Assembly: GCF_014203705.1 (NCBI RefSeq)
Contig: NZ_JACHJR010000001.1
Coordinates: forward strand, 7,130,001 to 7,194,000
Origin: Kitasatospora gansuensis
GTDB lineage: Bacteria; Actinomycetota; Actinomycetes; Streptomycetales; Streptomycetaceae
Direction of reading: 5' to 3'
Length of the DNA: 64,000 bases
Shown here: positions 1 to 7,214 of the stretch, one piece after another
Numbering within the stretch: the stretch's first letter is position 1
Layout: each line of letters begins with the position of its first letter
The notes under the pieces: model-generated
Database searches by the model: none
The model's input: only the letters and a program-made list of their open reading frames with translations
What the model was told of the DNA's origin: nothing
Program-made: the position numbers and the translations under genes

Positions 1-529
1 CGACGGCGCTGAGCGCACCACCGAGCAGCGGACCGGCCGCCGATCCGACCGAGCCGCCCAGCGCCCAGAACCCGATCGCGCGGGTGCGCTGGCCCGCGTC
101 CGGGTACGCCTCGCGGATCAGGGCGAGCGTGGCGGGCATCATGATCGCCGCGCCCGCGCCCTGCACCAGCCGGGCCGCGACCAGGGTCGGGAGGGCGGGT
201 GCGAAGCCGCAGGCCGCTGAGGCGATCAGGAAGACCACCAGGCCTGCGCCGAACGCCTGACGGGCGCCGATCCGGTCGGAGATCGATCCGGCGGACAGCA
301 GCAGCGCGGCGAGCACCAGGGTGTAGCCGTCGACGACCCACTGCAGGCCGGTCATGCCGCCGCCCAGGTCAGTGCCGATGGTGGGCAGGGCCACACTGAC
401 GATCAGCGCGTCCAGGGTGATCACGAAGAAGCCGAGCAGCGCGGCGCCGAGCGCGAAGGCGGGGCTGGCGATCCGGGGGCCGGGCGGGGTGGTGGCGTTG
501 CCCGGAGCGGGCAGCTGCGTGCTGGTCAT
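1..529 (-). CDS. MFS drug exporter, DHA2/EmrB-QacA type (C-terminus cut by window edge)
   Basis: Integral membrane proton-driven exporter; substrate unknown. The visible 176 residues begin MTSTQLPAPG and contain the first membrane helices, the family signature VVDGYTLVLAALLLSAG and the cytoplasmic loop with SDRIGAR, all typical of 14-helix DHA2 transporters. A helix starting FALGAALLGFFVITLDALIV carries the conserved Asp of helix 1. The ATG is preceded by AGGAG at a good distance. The rest of the gene (about two thirds) lies left of the window. It follows an aldo/keto reductase and a lipoprotein remnant on the same strand, and its first codons overlap the remnant in another frame. Family call is firm; substrate is not inferable. 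Confidence 0.88.
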   Translation of the reverse strand, partial: MTSTQLPAPGNATTPPGPRIASPAFALGAALLGFFVITLDALIVSVALPTIGTDLGGGMTGLQWVVDGYTLVLAALLLSAGSISDRIGARQAFGAGLVVFLIASAACGFAPALPTLVAARLVQGAGAAIMMPATLALIREAYPDAGQRTRAIGFWALGGSVGSAAGPLLGGALSAV

Positions 530-725
530 GGGTGATTCTCCTGAGTCTTCCTGGTGGCACCCCGGCGGAAACGGAAGCGGTCGGGTCCTGCGCCGGGTCG
601 GAGGCGGCCAGGTCCGGTGCGGACGGGGAACAGGCCGCCAGGCCGGCGCCGGTCAGGAGCACCCCGCGCAGGAGCGTGCGCCGCCGGGGTGCGGCAGTCC
701 GGTGCAGCAGCGGGTCGTGGGACAT
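369..725 (-). pseudogene. remnant of a Tat-exported lipoprotein (signal peptide plus frayed tail)
   Basis: An ATG at 725 has an AAAGGA ribosome site and starts MSHDPLLHRTAAPRRRTLLR, followed by a hydrophobic stretch ending in the lipobox LAAC. This is a convincing twin-arginine lipoprotein signal peptide. After about 25 further residues the frame runs into the start of the MFS exporter gene, which is read in another frame from 529, and the remaining residues look like out-of-frame MFS sequence. I infer that a lipoprotein gene lost its mature part, possibly by deletion at its junction with the exporter. It could also be a very short genuine lipoprotein. Only residues 1 to about 60 look real. 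Confidence 0.4.
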
Positions 726-831
726 GACGAGGTCCTTTCCGCAGAGGTGCTGCAAGGTACGCCGAGGACGCGGATGCCTTTGCCCGCCCGCTCGGGGAGC
801 ATTCGCGTCCTCGCGATGGCACGTGCCCGGT

Positions 832-1683
832 TCAGCCGTTCAGGCGCCGCGCGCTCAGCCACTGGACCATCGCCGGGTCGTGGTGGTCGAAGAACAGCGA
901 CGCGCCGCCGTCAAGGGTGGCGATGGCGGCCATCTGGTCGCCGGTGAGCTCGAAGTCGAAGACGTCGATGTTCTCGGCCATCCGCTCGGGGCGTACCGAC
1001 TTGGGGATGGAGACGACACCGCGCTGGACCGCCCAGCGCAGGACGACCTGGCCGACGGACTTGCCGTACGCCTGGGCGATCTCGCTCAGGACCGGGTTGG
1101 TGAACAGGCCGTTCTTGCCCTGGGCGAATCCGCCCCAGGCCTGGATCTGGACGCCGTGCTCGGCCATCAGCTCCTGGTCAGCGGTGCGCTGGAAGAACGG
1201 GTGGGCCTCGATCTGGTTGACCGCTGGGGTGATCTCGTTGTTGAGGATCAGGTCGAGGATGCGGTCGGGGTAGAAGTTGGCGACGCCGATCGCCCTGGCC
1301 CGTCCCTCGCGGTTCAGCTGCTCCATGGCGCGCCACTGCCCGTACACGTCACCGAAGGGCTGGTGCATCAGGTACAGGTCGACGTAGTCCATGCCCAGCT
1401 TGGCCAGCGAGGTCTCGAAGGCCTGCTTGGTGTTGGCCTCGGCGGGCGCGTCCTGGACCCACAGCTTGGTGGTGACGAACAGCTCCTCTCGCGGGATGCC
1501 GCTGCTGTTCAGCGCCAAGCCGACAGCCTCCTCGTTCTGGTACGCGGCGGCCGTGTCGAACTGCCGGTAGCCGGCCGCGAGGGCGTCGGTGACGGCCTTC
1601 TCGGTCTCCTCCGCCGGGATCTGGAAGACGCCGAAGCCGATGACCGGCATCTCGACGCCGTTGTTCAGGGTGACGTGTCGCAT
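832..1683 (-). CDS. aldo/keto reductase
   Basis: Cytoplasmic NADPH-dependent carbonyl reductase of the AKR superfamily, 283 residues, close to the usual 275-285 of the 2,5-diketogluconate reductase-like branch. Visible motifs are GFGVFQIP near the start, the catalytic DTAAAYQNEEAVG segment (Asp and Tyr of the tetrad), FVTTKLW (Lys), YVDLYLMHQPFG (His) and the C-terminal cofactor segment VSIPKSVRPERM. The start ATG at 1683 has GGAAGG upstream; a longer in-frame extension lacks a ribosome site. It is divergent from the HTH regulator at 1916, a likely controller of this gene. Substrate unknown. Confidence 0.92.
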   Translation of the reverse strand: MRHVTLNNGVEMPVIGFGVFQIPAEETEKAVTDALAAGYRQFDTAAAYQNEEAVGLALNSSGIPREELFVTTKLWVQDAPAEANTKQAFETSLAKLGMDYVDLYLMHQPFGDVYGQWRAMEQLNREGRARAIGVANFYPDRILDLILNNEITPAVNQIEAHPFFQRTADQELMAEHGVQIQAWGGFAQGKNGLFTNPVLSEIAQAYGKSVGQVVLRWAVQRGVVSIPKSVRPERMAENIDVFDFELTGDQMAAIATLDGGASLFFDHHDPAMVQWLSARRLNG

Positions 1684-1915
1684 GAGGGGTTCCTTCCACG
1701 CGGGATAGGGGCGCGGAGCACGGACCACAGGCCGACCAGTGCTCGGACACAGGCGGGCTCCCCGCACTCGGGTGGTGCGGGACCCGCCATGACACCTTCG
1801 CCCGCTTTCGCCCCAGGTGGCAGGCCGAGCCGTGCCAGGGGGTGACGATCAGGGGGAGTGGCAGGGCCCCTCACACACCTTTCGTGCAGGTCAGCGTGGC
1901 GCAACACTGAAGAGC

Positions 1916-2827
1916 ATGGCATCCGAGCAGAGCAGCGGCGGCGGAGCGGAACTGGGCCGGTTCTTGCGTGCCCGCCGCACCCAGACCACACCCGAGCAGG
2001 TCGGCCTCACCGTCGGCGCCGGCCTGCGCCGCACCCCGGGCCTGCGCCGCGAGGAACTGGCCACCCTCACCGGCATCAGCATCGACTACTACGTACGCCT
2101 GGAGCGCGGCAAGGAGACCCGCCCCAGCCCCTCCGTCCTCGACGCCCTCGCCCGCGCCCTGCACCTGGACGACGCCGAGCACCACCACCTGCGCGAGCTG
2201 GCCGCCCGCGCCGCGCGCTACGTCCCCGAGCCGCCGCCCGCACCCGGCCGCACCGTGCGCCCCCACCTGAAGCTCCTCCTGGAGACGATGCGCCCCAACC
2301 CGGCGTACATCGTCAGCCGCAGCATGGACCTGCTCGCTTCCAACCCCGGGGGTCTCGCCCTGTACGCAGGCCTCGACGGCTGGCCCGCCGCCCAGCGCAA
2401 CCTGGCCCGCTACCTCTTCCTCCACCCCGTGGCCCGCGACCTGTTCCCGGACTGGGACATCCAGGTACGCGCCTGCGTCGCCCGCCTGCGCGCACTGGCG
2501 GGCACCGCGCCCGACGCCCCCGACCTGACCACCCTCGTCGGCGAGCTGGTGCTCAAGAGCCCCGACTTCGCGAGGCTCTGGGAGCGCTACGACGTCACCG
2601 GCCGCAAGGCCACCCACAAGACGTTCCACCACCCTCACGTCGGCACGCTCACCCTGACCGCCCAGTCCATGGCGCTGGACGGCACACCAGGCCAGCGCCT
2701 CGGGGTGTACGTCGCCGAACCCGGCACCCCCGACTACGACGCCCTGCTCCTGCTCGACATGACCGTGCCCGACCCCGGAAGGCGACCGGCCATGGACAGC
2801 GAGCCGCGGCCCCACGCACCGTCCTGA
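1916..2827 (+). CDS. XRE/HTH transcriptional regulator with MmyB-like ligand domain (copy 1)
   Basis: DNA-binding regulator of 303 residues. The N-terminal helix-turn-helix (about residues 10-75) contains RRTPGLRREELATLTGIS and DYYVRLERGKE, diagnostic of the actinobacterial MmyB-like family. The remaining ~210 residues match the PAS-like ligand-binding domain of that family. The ATG at 1916 was chosen because homologous sequence begins there; the longer frame from 1817 is upstream non-coding sequence. It is divergent from the aldo/keto reductase, and such regulators often sit beside the reductase or dehydrogenase they control. It is followed by a close paralogue; the pair shares a 77-bp identical DNA tract. 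Confidence 0.92.
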   Translation: MASEQSSGGGAELGRFLRARRTQTTPEQVGLTVGAGLRRTPGLRREELATLTGISIDYYVRLERGKETRPSPSVLDALARALHLDDAEHHHLRELAARAARYVPEPPPAPGRTVRPHLKLLLETMRPNPAYIVSRSMDLLASNPGGLALYAGLDGWPAAQRNLARYLFLHPVARDLFPDWDIQVRACVARLRALAGTAPDAPDLTTLVGELVLKSPDFARLWERYDVTGRKATHKTFHHPHVGTLTLTAQSMALDGTPGQRLGVYVAEPGTPDYDALLLLDMTVPDPGRRPAMDSEPRPHAPS

Positions 2828-2884
2828 CCCGCAACCGAGCCCCCGTACGCCCCACCGGGACGCTCTCCGAAAAGCGGGCAAAAT

Positions 2885-3802
2885 ATGTGCATGGAGCGTG
2901 CAGCGGAGAACGTGAAGGGCCACACCACGGACGCCACGAGCGACCTCGGCGCCTACCTGCGCGCCCGGCGCGCCCAGGTCACCCCCGAACAGGCCGGGCT
3001 GCCCACCACCCCCGGCCTGCGCCGCACCCCGGGCCTGCGCCGCGAGGAACTGGCCACCCTCACCGGCATCAGCATCGACTACTACGTACGGCTGGAACGC
3101 GGCAAGGAGACCCACCCCGGCCCCACGGTCATCGACGCACTCGCCCGCTCCCTGCTCCTCGACCCGTACGAGCATCAGCATCTGCGCGAGCTCGCGGCCC
3201 ACGCTGCTCACGCCCCTGGACAGCCGCCCGCACCCGGCCATGTCGTACGACCGCAGCTAAGAGCGCTCCTGGAGTCCGTGCGCCCGAACGCCGCCTACAT
3301 CGTCAGCCGCACCCTGGACCTGCTGGCCTTCAACCCCGGCGCACTCCGACTCTTCGCGGGCCTGGCCGACTGGCCCGAGCAGCAGCGCAACTTCGCCCGC
3401 TACGCCTTCCTCCACCCGGCCGCACGCGCCGTGCTCGCCGACTGGGACGAGCAGGCCCGTGCCTGCGTCGGCCGACTGCGCGCACTGGCCGGTACCGAAC
3501 CGGGAGCCCCGGATCTGGCCGACCTGGTCAATGAACTCCGCACCAAGAGCCGGGACTTCGCCGATCTGTGGGACCGCTTCGACATCAAGCCTCATGCCCC
3601 AGACCCCAAGACCTTCCACCACCCCGACGTCGGCGACCTCCACCTCGGCTACGAGTCGATGACCCTGGAGCACAGCTACAAGCAGCGCTTCGTCGTCTTC
3701 TTCGCCGAACCGGGCAGCCCCGACTACGAGAAGTTGGCCCTGCTCGATGCGGAACACGGCGAGCCGGACTCCGGGCTCGCGCGTGTCCCTTTGGTGGGTT
3801 GA
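2885..3802 (+). CDS. XRE/HTH transcriptional regulator with MmyB-like ligand domain (copy 2)
   Basis: Second regulator of the same family, 305 residues, with the same order: HTH (about residues 18-85) then MmyB-type ligand domain. It has RRTPGLRREELATLTGIS and YYVRLERGKET exactly as copy 1, and the C-terminal half is colinear with clear divergence. The start is uncertain: ATG at 2885 and ATG at 2891 are both possible and neither has a strong ribosome site. It lies 57 bp downstream of copy 1 on the same strand, so it may be cotranscribed. Tandem paralogues suggest duplication followed by specialisation for different ligands; this is inference. Confidence 0.9.
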   Translation: MCMERAAENVKGHTTDATSDLGAYLRARRAQVTPEQAGLPTTPGLRRTPGLRREELATLTGISIDYYVRLERGKETHPGPTVIDALARSLLLDPYEHQHLRELAAHAAHAPGQPPAPGHVVRPQLRALLESVRPNAAYIVSRTLDLLAFNPGALRLFAGLADWPEQQRNFARYAFLHPAARAVLADWDEQARACVGRLRALAGTEPGAPDLADLVNELRTKSRDFADLWDRFDIKPHAPDPKTFHHPDVGDLHLGYESMTLEHSYKQRFVVFFAEPGSPDYEKLALLDAEHGEPDSGLARVPLVG

Positions 3803-4131
3803 GCGGTTGATCGACATCGTCGCGCAGCTCAAGCAGCCCCCGACCTGAAGGACGTCAAGCACCAGGTCGCCACGACCGAGCCGCAGCCCGGCGCGAACAG
3901 CAACGTCGTGGCCCTCGTCGACCGGCCGCTGAACTTCACCCAGACGTTCGTCCTGGCGCCGATCCCCGACCGGCCCGGCAGCCTCATCCTCCGGTCCCGG
4001 GCCACCTTCCTGCCCCGCGCGGGGCAGTCACCCCACAGCGAGCGAGGGGGGTGCCTGGCGATGGTCGGGGTCACGTACGGGCTGGGGGCGGTGGCGGGGA
4101 GCTCGGTGCTCTGACGGTTCTTCAGGTGGTC
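3803..4131 (+). other. 329-bp gap with possible degraded coding sequence
   Basis: No confident gene. After the stop at 3800-3802 the same frame stays open to a stop just after 4111. Its middle part (about 3842-4010) reads with protein-like composition, including VVALVDRPLNFTQTFVLAP and GSLILRSRATFLP. There is no good start with a ribosome site; the first ATG is at 3908. The phrase FTQTFVLAP recalls NTF2-like folds, but this is only a resemblance. It may be a decayed gene or the moved 3' part of another gene. Confidence 0.3.
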
Positions 4132-4923
4132 TCAGCCGGTGAGGCGGTCGCGCAGGGCGGTCAAGGTGGTGGCGTCGAGGCCGAGCGCGGTCCGGGCGTA
4201 CTTCTCCGGGTCGCCCCACCCGTCGGTGAGGGTCTCCAGGGCGGCGGCGAGGTAGCCGGGGCGGACGGTGAGCAGCGCCTCGGTGATCTCGGGGTCGCCG
4301 CCCGCGTCGGTGAAGGCGGTGATCACGGGGGCGAAGGCGGCTCGGACGGCCGGGTTCACCGCCAGGTAGTCGTCCTGGACGGTGGCCGGGTCGGCGCCGA
4401 GCAGGAGCAGCAGCAGGGCGGCGCCCCAGCCCGTCCGGTCCTTGCCCGCGGTGCAGTGGAAGAGCAGCGGGCCGGTGCCGCGGGCCAGTTCGGTGAAGAG
4501 CAGCCGGTAGGCGGCCCGGCCGGAGGCGCTGGTGACGAAGGCCCGGTAGTCGGAGATCAGCGCCTGCTCGGCGTGGCCGTCGCCGAGCAGGCGGTTGGCT
4601 GCGGCCGGGTCGGCCATCACGGTGGCGAGCTTGGAGGCGGCCCCGGCCCGCATCGCGTCGGCGAGCACGTCCGCCACGACCAGGTCGGCGGCGGGCGGGA
4701 CCCGGTCGGGGCGGGCGGCGCGTTCGCGCTCGGTGCGCAGGTCGACCACGGTACGGATGCCGAGGGCGGCGAACACCAGGTCGGCGGCGGGGTCGAGCCG
4801 GTCGAGCTGCCCGGAGCGGAACACCAGGCCGGACCTGACGGTCCGTCCGCCCGGCAGCGGCACGCCGCCGAGATCGCGGAGGTTGGCGACCGTGCTGGCC
4901 TCGACGGGCAGTGAGTGGGGCAT
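4132..4923 (-). CDS. tyrosine-protein phosphatase (Y_phosphatase3 type)
   Basis: Cytoplasmic dual-specificity-like phosphatase, 263 residues. It has the N-terminal NLRDLGG motif (residues 14-20) and GLVFRSGQLDRL of the bacterial PtpB/Y_phosphatase3 family, and the active-site P-loop HCTAGKDRTG at about 156-165 (nucleophile Cys157, Arg163). A YLAVNP-like segment follows, as in relatives. The ATG at 4923 has GAGGAG upstream; the longer frame to 5010 is not supported. Family members dephosphorylate phosphotyrosine or phosphoinositides; the physiological substrate here is unknown. It stands alone, divergent from the DJ-1 gene. Confidence 0.9.
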   Translation of the reverse strand: MPHSLPVEASTVANLRDLGGVPLPGGRTVRSGLVFRSGQLDRLDPAADLVFAALGIRTVVDLRTERERAARPDRVPPAADLVVADVLADAMRAGAASKLATVMADPAAANRLLGDGHAEQALISDYRAFVTSASGRAAYRLLFTELARGTGPLLFHCTAGKDRTGWGAALLLLLLGADPATVQDDYLAVNPAVRAAFAPVITAFTDAGGDPEITEALLTVRPGYLAAALETLTDGWGDPEKYARTALGLDATTLTALRDRLTG

Positions 4924-5102
4924 GACGCGCTCTCCTCGGGGCGGCCGGCTGGGCTCGGTGTCGAGACTAGGCGGTCGGTGCGCGGGGCGCGCGGGGGCGC
5001 ACAAGGGCACTGGCGGGGCGTGAACGAGGACGTTCGTTGCCGACGGCCGAGCGTGGCGGCAGGGTGGGCGGCGACGGTTGTCGGGTCGAGGGAGGTTGCG
5101 GG

Positions 5103-5669
5103 ATGGCGGCGAAGGTTCTGATCGTCACGGGAGACGCGGCGGAGTCACTGGAGGTGATCTACCCCTACCAGCGGCTGGTCGAGGAGGGGTACGAGGTGGT
5201 GGTGGCGGCCCCGACGAAGAAGACCCTGCAGTTCGTGGTGCACGACTTCGTAGCGGGCTTCGACACGTACACCGAGAAGGCGGGCTACTGCTGGCCGGCC
5301 GACGTGGCCTTCGCCGACGTCGACCCGGCCGAGTACGTGGCGCTGGTGCTGCCCGGTGGCCGGGCGCCCGAGTACCTGCGCAACGACCCCGAGGCGCGGC
5401 GGATCGTGGCGCACTTCTTCGAGCAGGACAAGCCGGTCGCGCAGATCTGCCACGGCCCGCTGCTCAGCCTGCCGGGCGGCGCCCTGACGGGCCGTCGGAC
5501 GGCCGCCTACCCCGCGCTCGAACTGGACGTGGTGGCGGGCGGCGCCACGTACGAGGACGGCGACGCGGTGGTCGACGGCGTGCTGGTCTCGGCCCGGGCT
5601 TGGCCGGACCACCCCGGGTGGATGCGGGCGTTCGTGGAGATCCTGCGGAAGAAGGCTCCGGCCAACTGA
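5103..5669 (+). CDS. DJ-1/PfpI family protein
   Basis: Cytoplasmic class I glutamine amidotransferase-like protein, 188 residues, the standard length. The nucleophile elbow is VAQICHGPLL with Cys116 and His117; the conserved acidic residue of DJ-1 enzymes lies in the N-terminal GDAAESLEV segment. The ALVLPGGRAPEYLR segment is typical of PfpI/YhbO-like members. The ATG at 5103 follows GGGAGG. Relatives act as chaperones, deglycases or glyoxalases; which one applies here cannot be told. A 10-bp GC hairpin at 5684-5719 may end its transcript. Confidence 0.9.
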   Translation: MAAKVLIVTGDAAESLEVIYPYQRLVEEGYEVVVAAPTKKTLQFVVHDFVAGFDTYTEKAGYCWPADVAFADVDPAEYVALVLPGGRAPEYLRNDPEARRIVAHFFEQDKPVAQICHGPLLSLPGGALTGRRTAAYPALELDVVAGGATYEDGDAVVDGVLVSARAWPDHPGWMRAFVEILRKKAPAN

Positions 5670-5683
5670 CGGGTTGGGTGCTT

Positions 5684-5719
5684 CGGCGGGCGGTGGTGCT
5701 CGGGTGCTGCCGCCCGCCG
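5684..5719 (+). terminator. GC-rich hairpin downstream of the DJ-1 gene
   Basis: Perfect inverted repeat CGGCGGGCGG (5684-5693) and CCGCCCGCCG (5710-5719) with a 16-nt loop, 14 bp past the stop at 5669. No T-tract follows, as is usual for streptomycete terminators. Confidence 0.5.
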
Positions 5720-5762
5720 GCGTCGTGGTGCGGGGCTGGGGCGGTGGCGTTAGCGTCGGGGC

Positions 5763-6428
5763 ATGCACGTGGTGATCGCTGGTGGGCATGGCAAGATCGC
5801 GCTTCGGCTGGAGCAGCTGCTCGCCGAGCGCGGTGACTCGGTGGAAGGACTGGTCCGGTCGGCCGGACAGCTCGACGACCTGGCCCGGGTCGGTGCCCGG
5901 GGGGTGGTGTGCGACCTGGAGACGGTCTCCCTGGAGGACCTGGCCGGCGGCCTCAGCGGTGCCGACGCGGTGGTCTTCGCGGCCGGGGCCGGCCCGGGCA
6001 GCGGCAGCGTCCGCAAGGACACGGTCGACCGGGGCGCGGCGGTGCTGTTCGCCGACGCGGCCGAACTGGCCGGGGTCCCCAGGTATCTGATGATCAGCAC
6101 GATGGGCATCGAACGCGCGGGCGCGGACGGCATCGACCCGGAGTTCAGCGACTACCTGCGGGCCAAGGGCGCGGCCGAGGCCGACCTGCGGGCCCGGGAG
6201 ATCGGCTGGACGATCCTGCGGCCGGGAGCGCTGATGGACGAGCCGGGCAGCGGCTTCGTCCGGCTGGCGGTGCCGTCGCTGCCGTTCGCCCCGGTGCCGC
6301 GGGACGACGTCGCGCTGGTGCTGCGGGAGCTGCTCGACACCCCGGCGGCGGTCGGCCGGACGCTGGAGCTGACCGCCGGTGCGGAGCCGGTGGCCGAGGC
6401 GGTCCGGGTGGCGCTGGCGGTGGGCTGA
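5763..6428 (+). CDS. NAD(P)-binding Rossmann-fold protein (atypical short-chain dehydrogenase, YhfK/HSCARG-like)
   Basis: Cytoplasmic 221-residue protein with an N-terminal nucleotide-binding motif MHVVIAGGHGKIA, then AGAGPGSGSVRKDTVDR and PRYLMISTMG, the pattern of atypical SDR group 5 proteins that bind NAD(P)H without the usual YxxxK pair. The region WTILRPGALMDE is the conserved substrate-side loop. Members act as redox sensors or act on sugars or quinones; the role here is unknown. The ATG at 5763 is the only plausible start. It is flanked by same-strand unrelated genes and is probably a single-gene unit. Confidence 0.85.
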   Translation: MHVVIAGGHGKIALRLEQLLAERGDSVEGLVRSAGQLDDLARVGARGVVCDLETVSLEDLAGGLSGADAVVFAAGAGPGSGSVRKDTVDRGAAVLFADAAELAGVPRYLMISTMGIERAGADGIDPEFSDYLRAKGAAEADLRAREIGWTILRPGALMDEPGSGFVRLAVPSLPFAPVPRDDVALVLRELLDTPAAVGRTLELTAGAEPVAEAVRVALAVG

Positions 6429-6548
6429 CGGTCGTTCAGGGCCGGTCGGTGGTGGCTAAGTTGCTGAATTCCCGGCGGTGACCAGGGGCCTTGGAGTTCA
6501 GGATCGGCAGCATGGACCGGTGTCGGTGCGCTGCGTCACGATGAGCGT

Positions 6549-7214
6549 ATGACGGACAGCGGATCGGACCGGCCGGACGGCGACGGGGCGTCCTCGGGCG
6601 GGACTTCCTCGGGCAGCACGAACTGGACGGCGGTGGCGGCCGTCGCGGGGGCGCTGGCCACGGCGGTGGCGGTGCTGGCGTACGTGCTGCCGCCGAGCCC
6701 TCCGGTTGCTGTGGCGCCTTCGCCCGTCGTTGTCTCGACCGTGTGGAGTCCGCCGCCTTCGCCCGCGCCCGCGCCCGCACCTTCGCCCTCGCCGACGCCT
6801 TCACCTTCGCCTTCGCCGAGCCCTGAGCCGGAACCCAGCCCTACGCCGTCGCCGTCGCCGTCGCCTTCACCGAAGCCGACCCGATCGGTGGCGGTGCCGC
6901 TGCCCACCGCGTCGCTGCCGAAGATCCGGCCGGGTGGCTGCGACCCGGCGTACGCCACCGTGAACCGGTACAACCAGGTCGTCGGGACGACGAAGGGCAG
7001 CCGGATCGCCGCTGCGCAGGAGGCGCGGGACGGCATGATGAGTGCGAGCCTGAGCGCCTCGGGCGGGGTCTATTCGATCATCACGCGGCTGGCCCAGGGG
7101 TTCCAGGAGATGGGCTTCATCCTGACCGGCATGGTCGGCGGCGACTACAACGCGGTGGCCACCTCGGTGGGGGAGGACGTCGAGACGCTCAAGAGCCTCT
7201 GTGAGACCCACTGA
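6549..7214 (+). CDS. membrane-anchored protein with Ser-Pro-rich stalk, unknown function
   Basis: A 221-residue protein I do not recognise beyond its architecture. Residues 1-24 are a hydrophilic Gly/Ser-rich cytoplasmic tail, residues about 25-48 form one membrane helix (TAVAAVAGALATAVAVLAYVL), residues 55-120 are a low-complexity Pro/Ser stalk with repeated Ser-Pro and Glu-Pro units, and residues 125-221 are a small extracellular helical domain with two Cys (GGCDPAY and KSLCETH) that may form a disulfide. The stalk would lift this domain through the peptidoglycan. The gene ends 26 bp inside the oppositely oriented MFS gene. Confidence 0.75.
   Translation: MTDSGSDRPDGDGASSGGTSSGSTNWTAVAAVAGALATAVAVLAYVLPPSPPVAVAPSPVVVSTVWSPPPSPAPAPAPSPSPTPSPSPSPSPEPEPSPTPSPSPSPSPKPTRSVAVPLPTASLPKIRPGGCDPAYATVNRYNQVVGTTKGSRIAAAQEARDGMMSASLSASGGVYSIITRLAQGFQEMGFILTGMVGGDYNAVATSVGEDVETLKSLCETH

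Noticed and set aside
6760..6880. Short repeats resembling a CRISPR or minisatellite
   Set aside because: They are codon repeats of a Ser-Pro stalk within a coding frame; no spacers or constant repeat unit.
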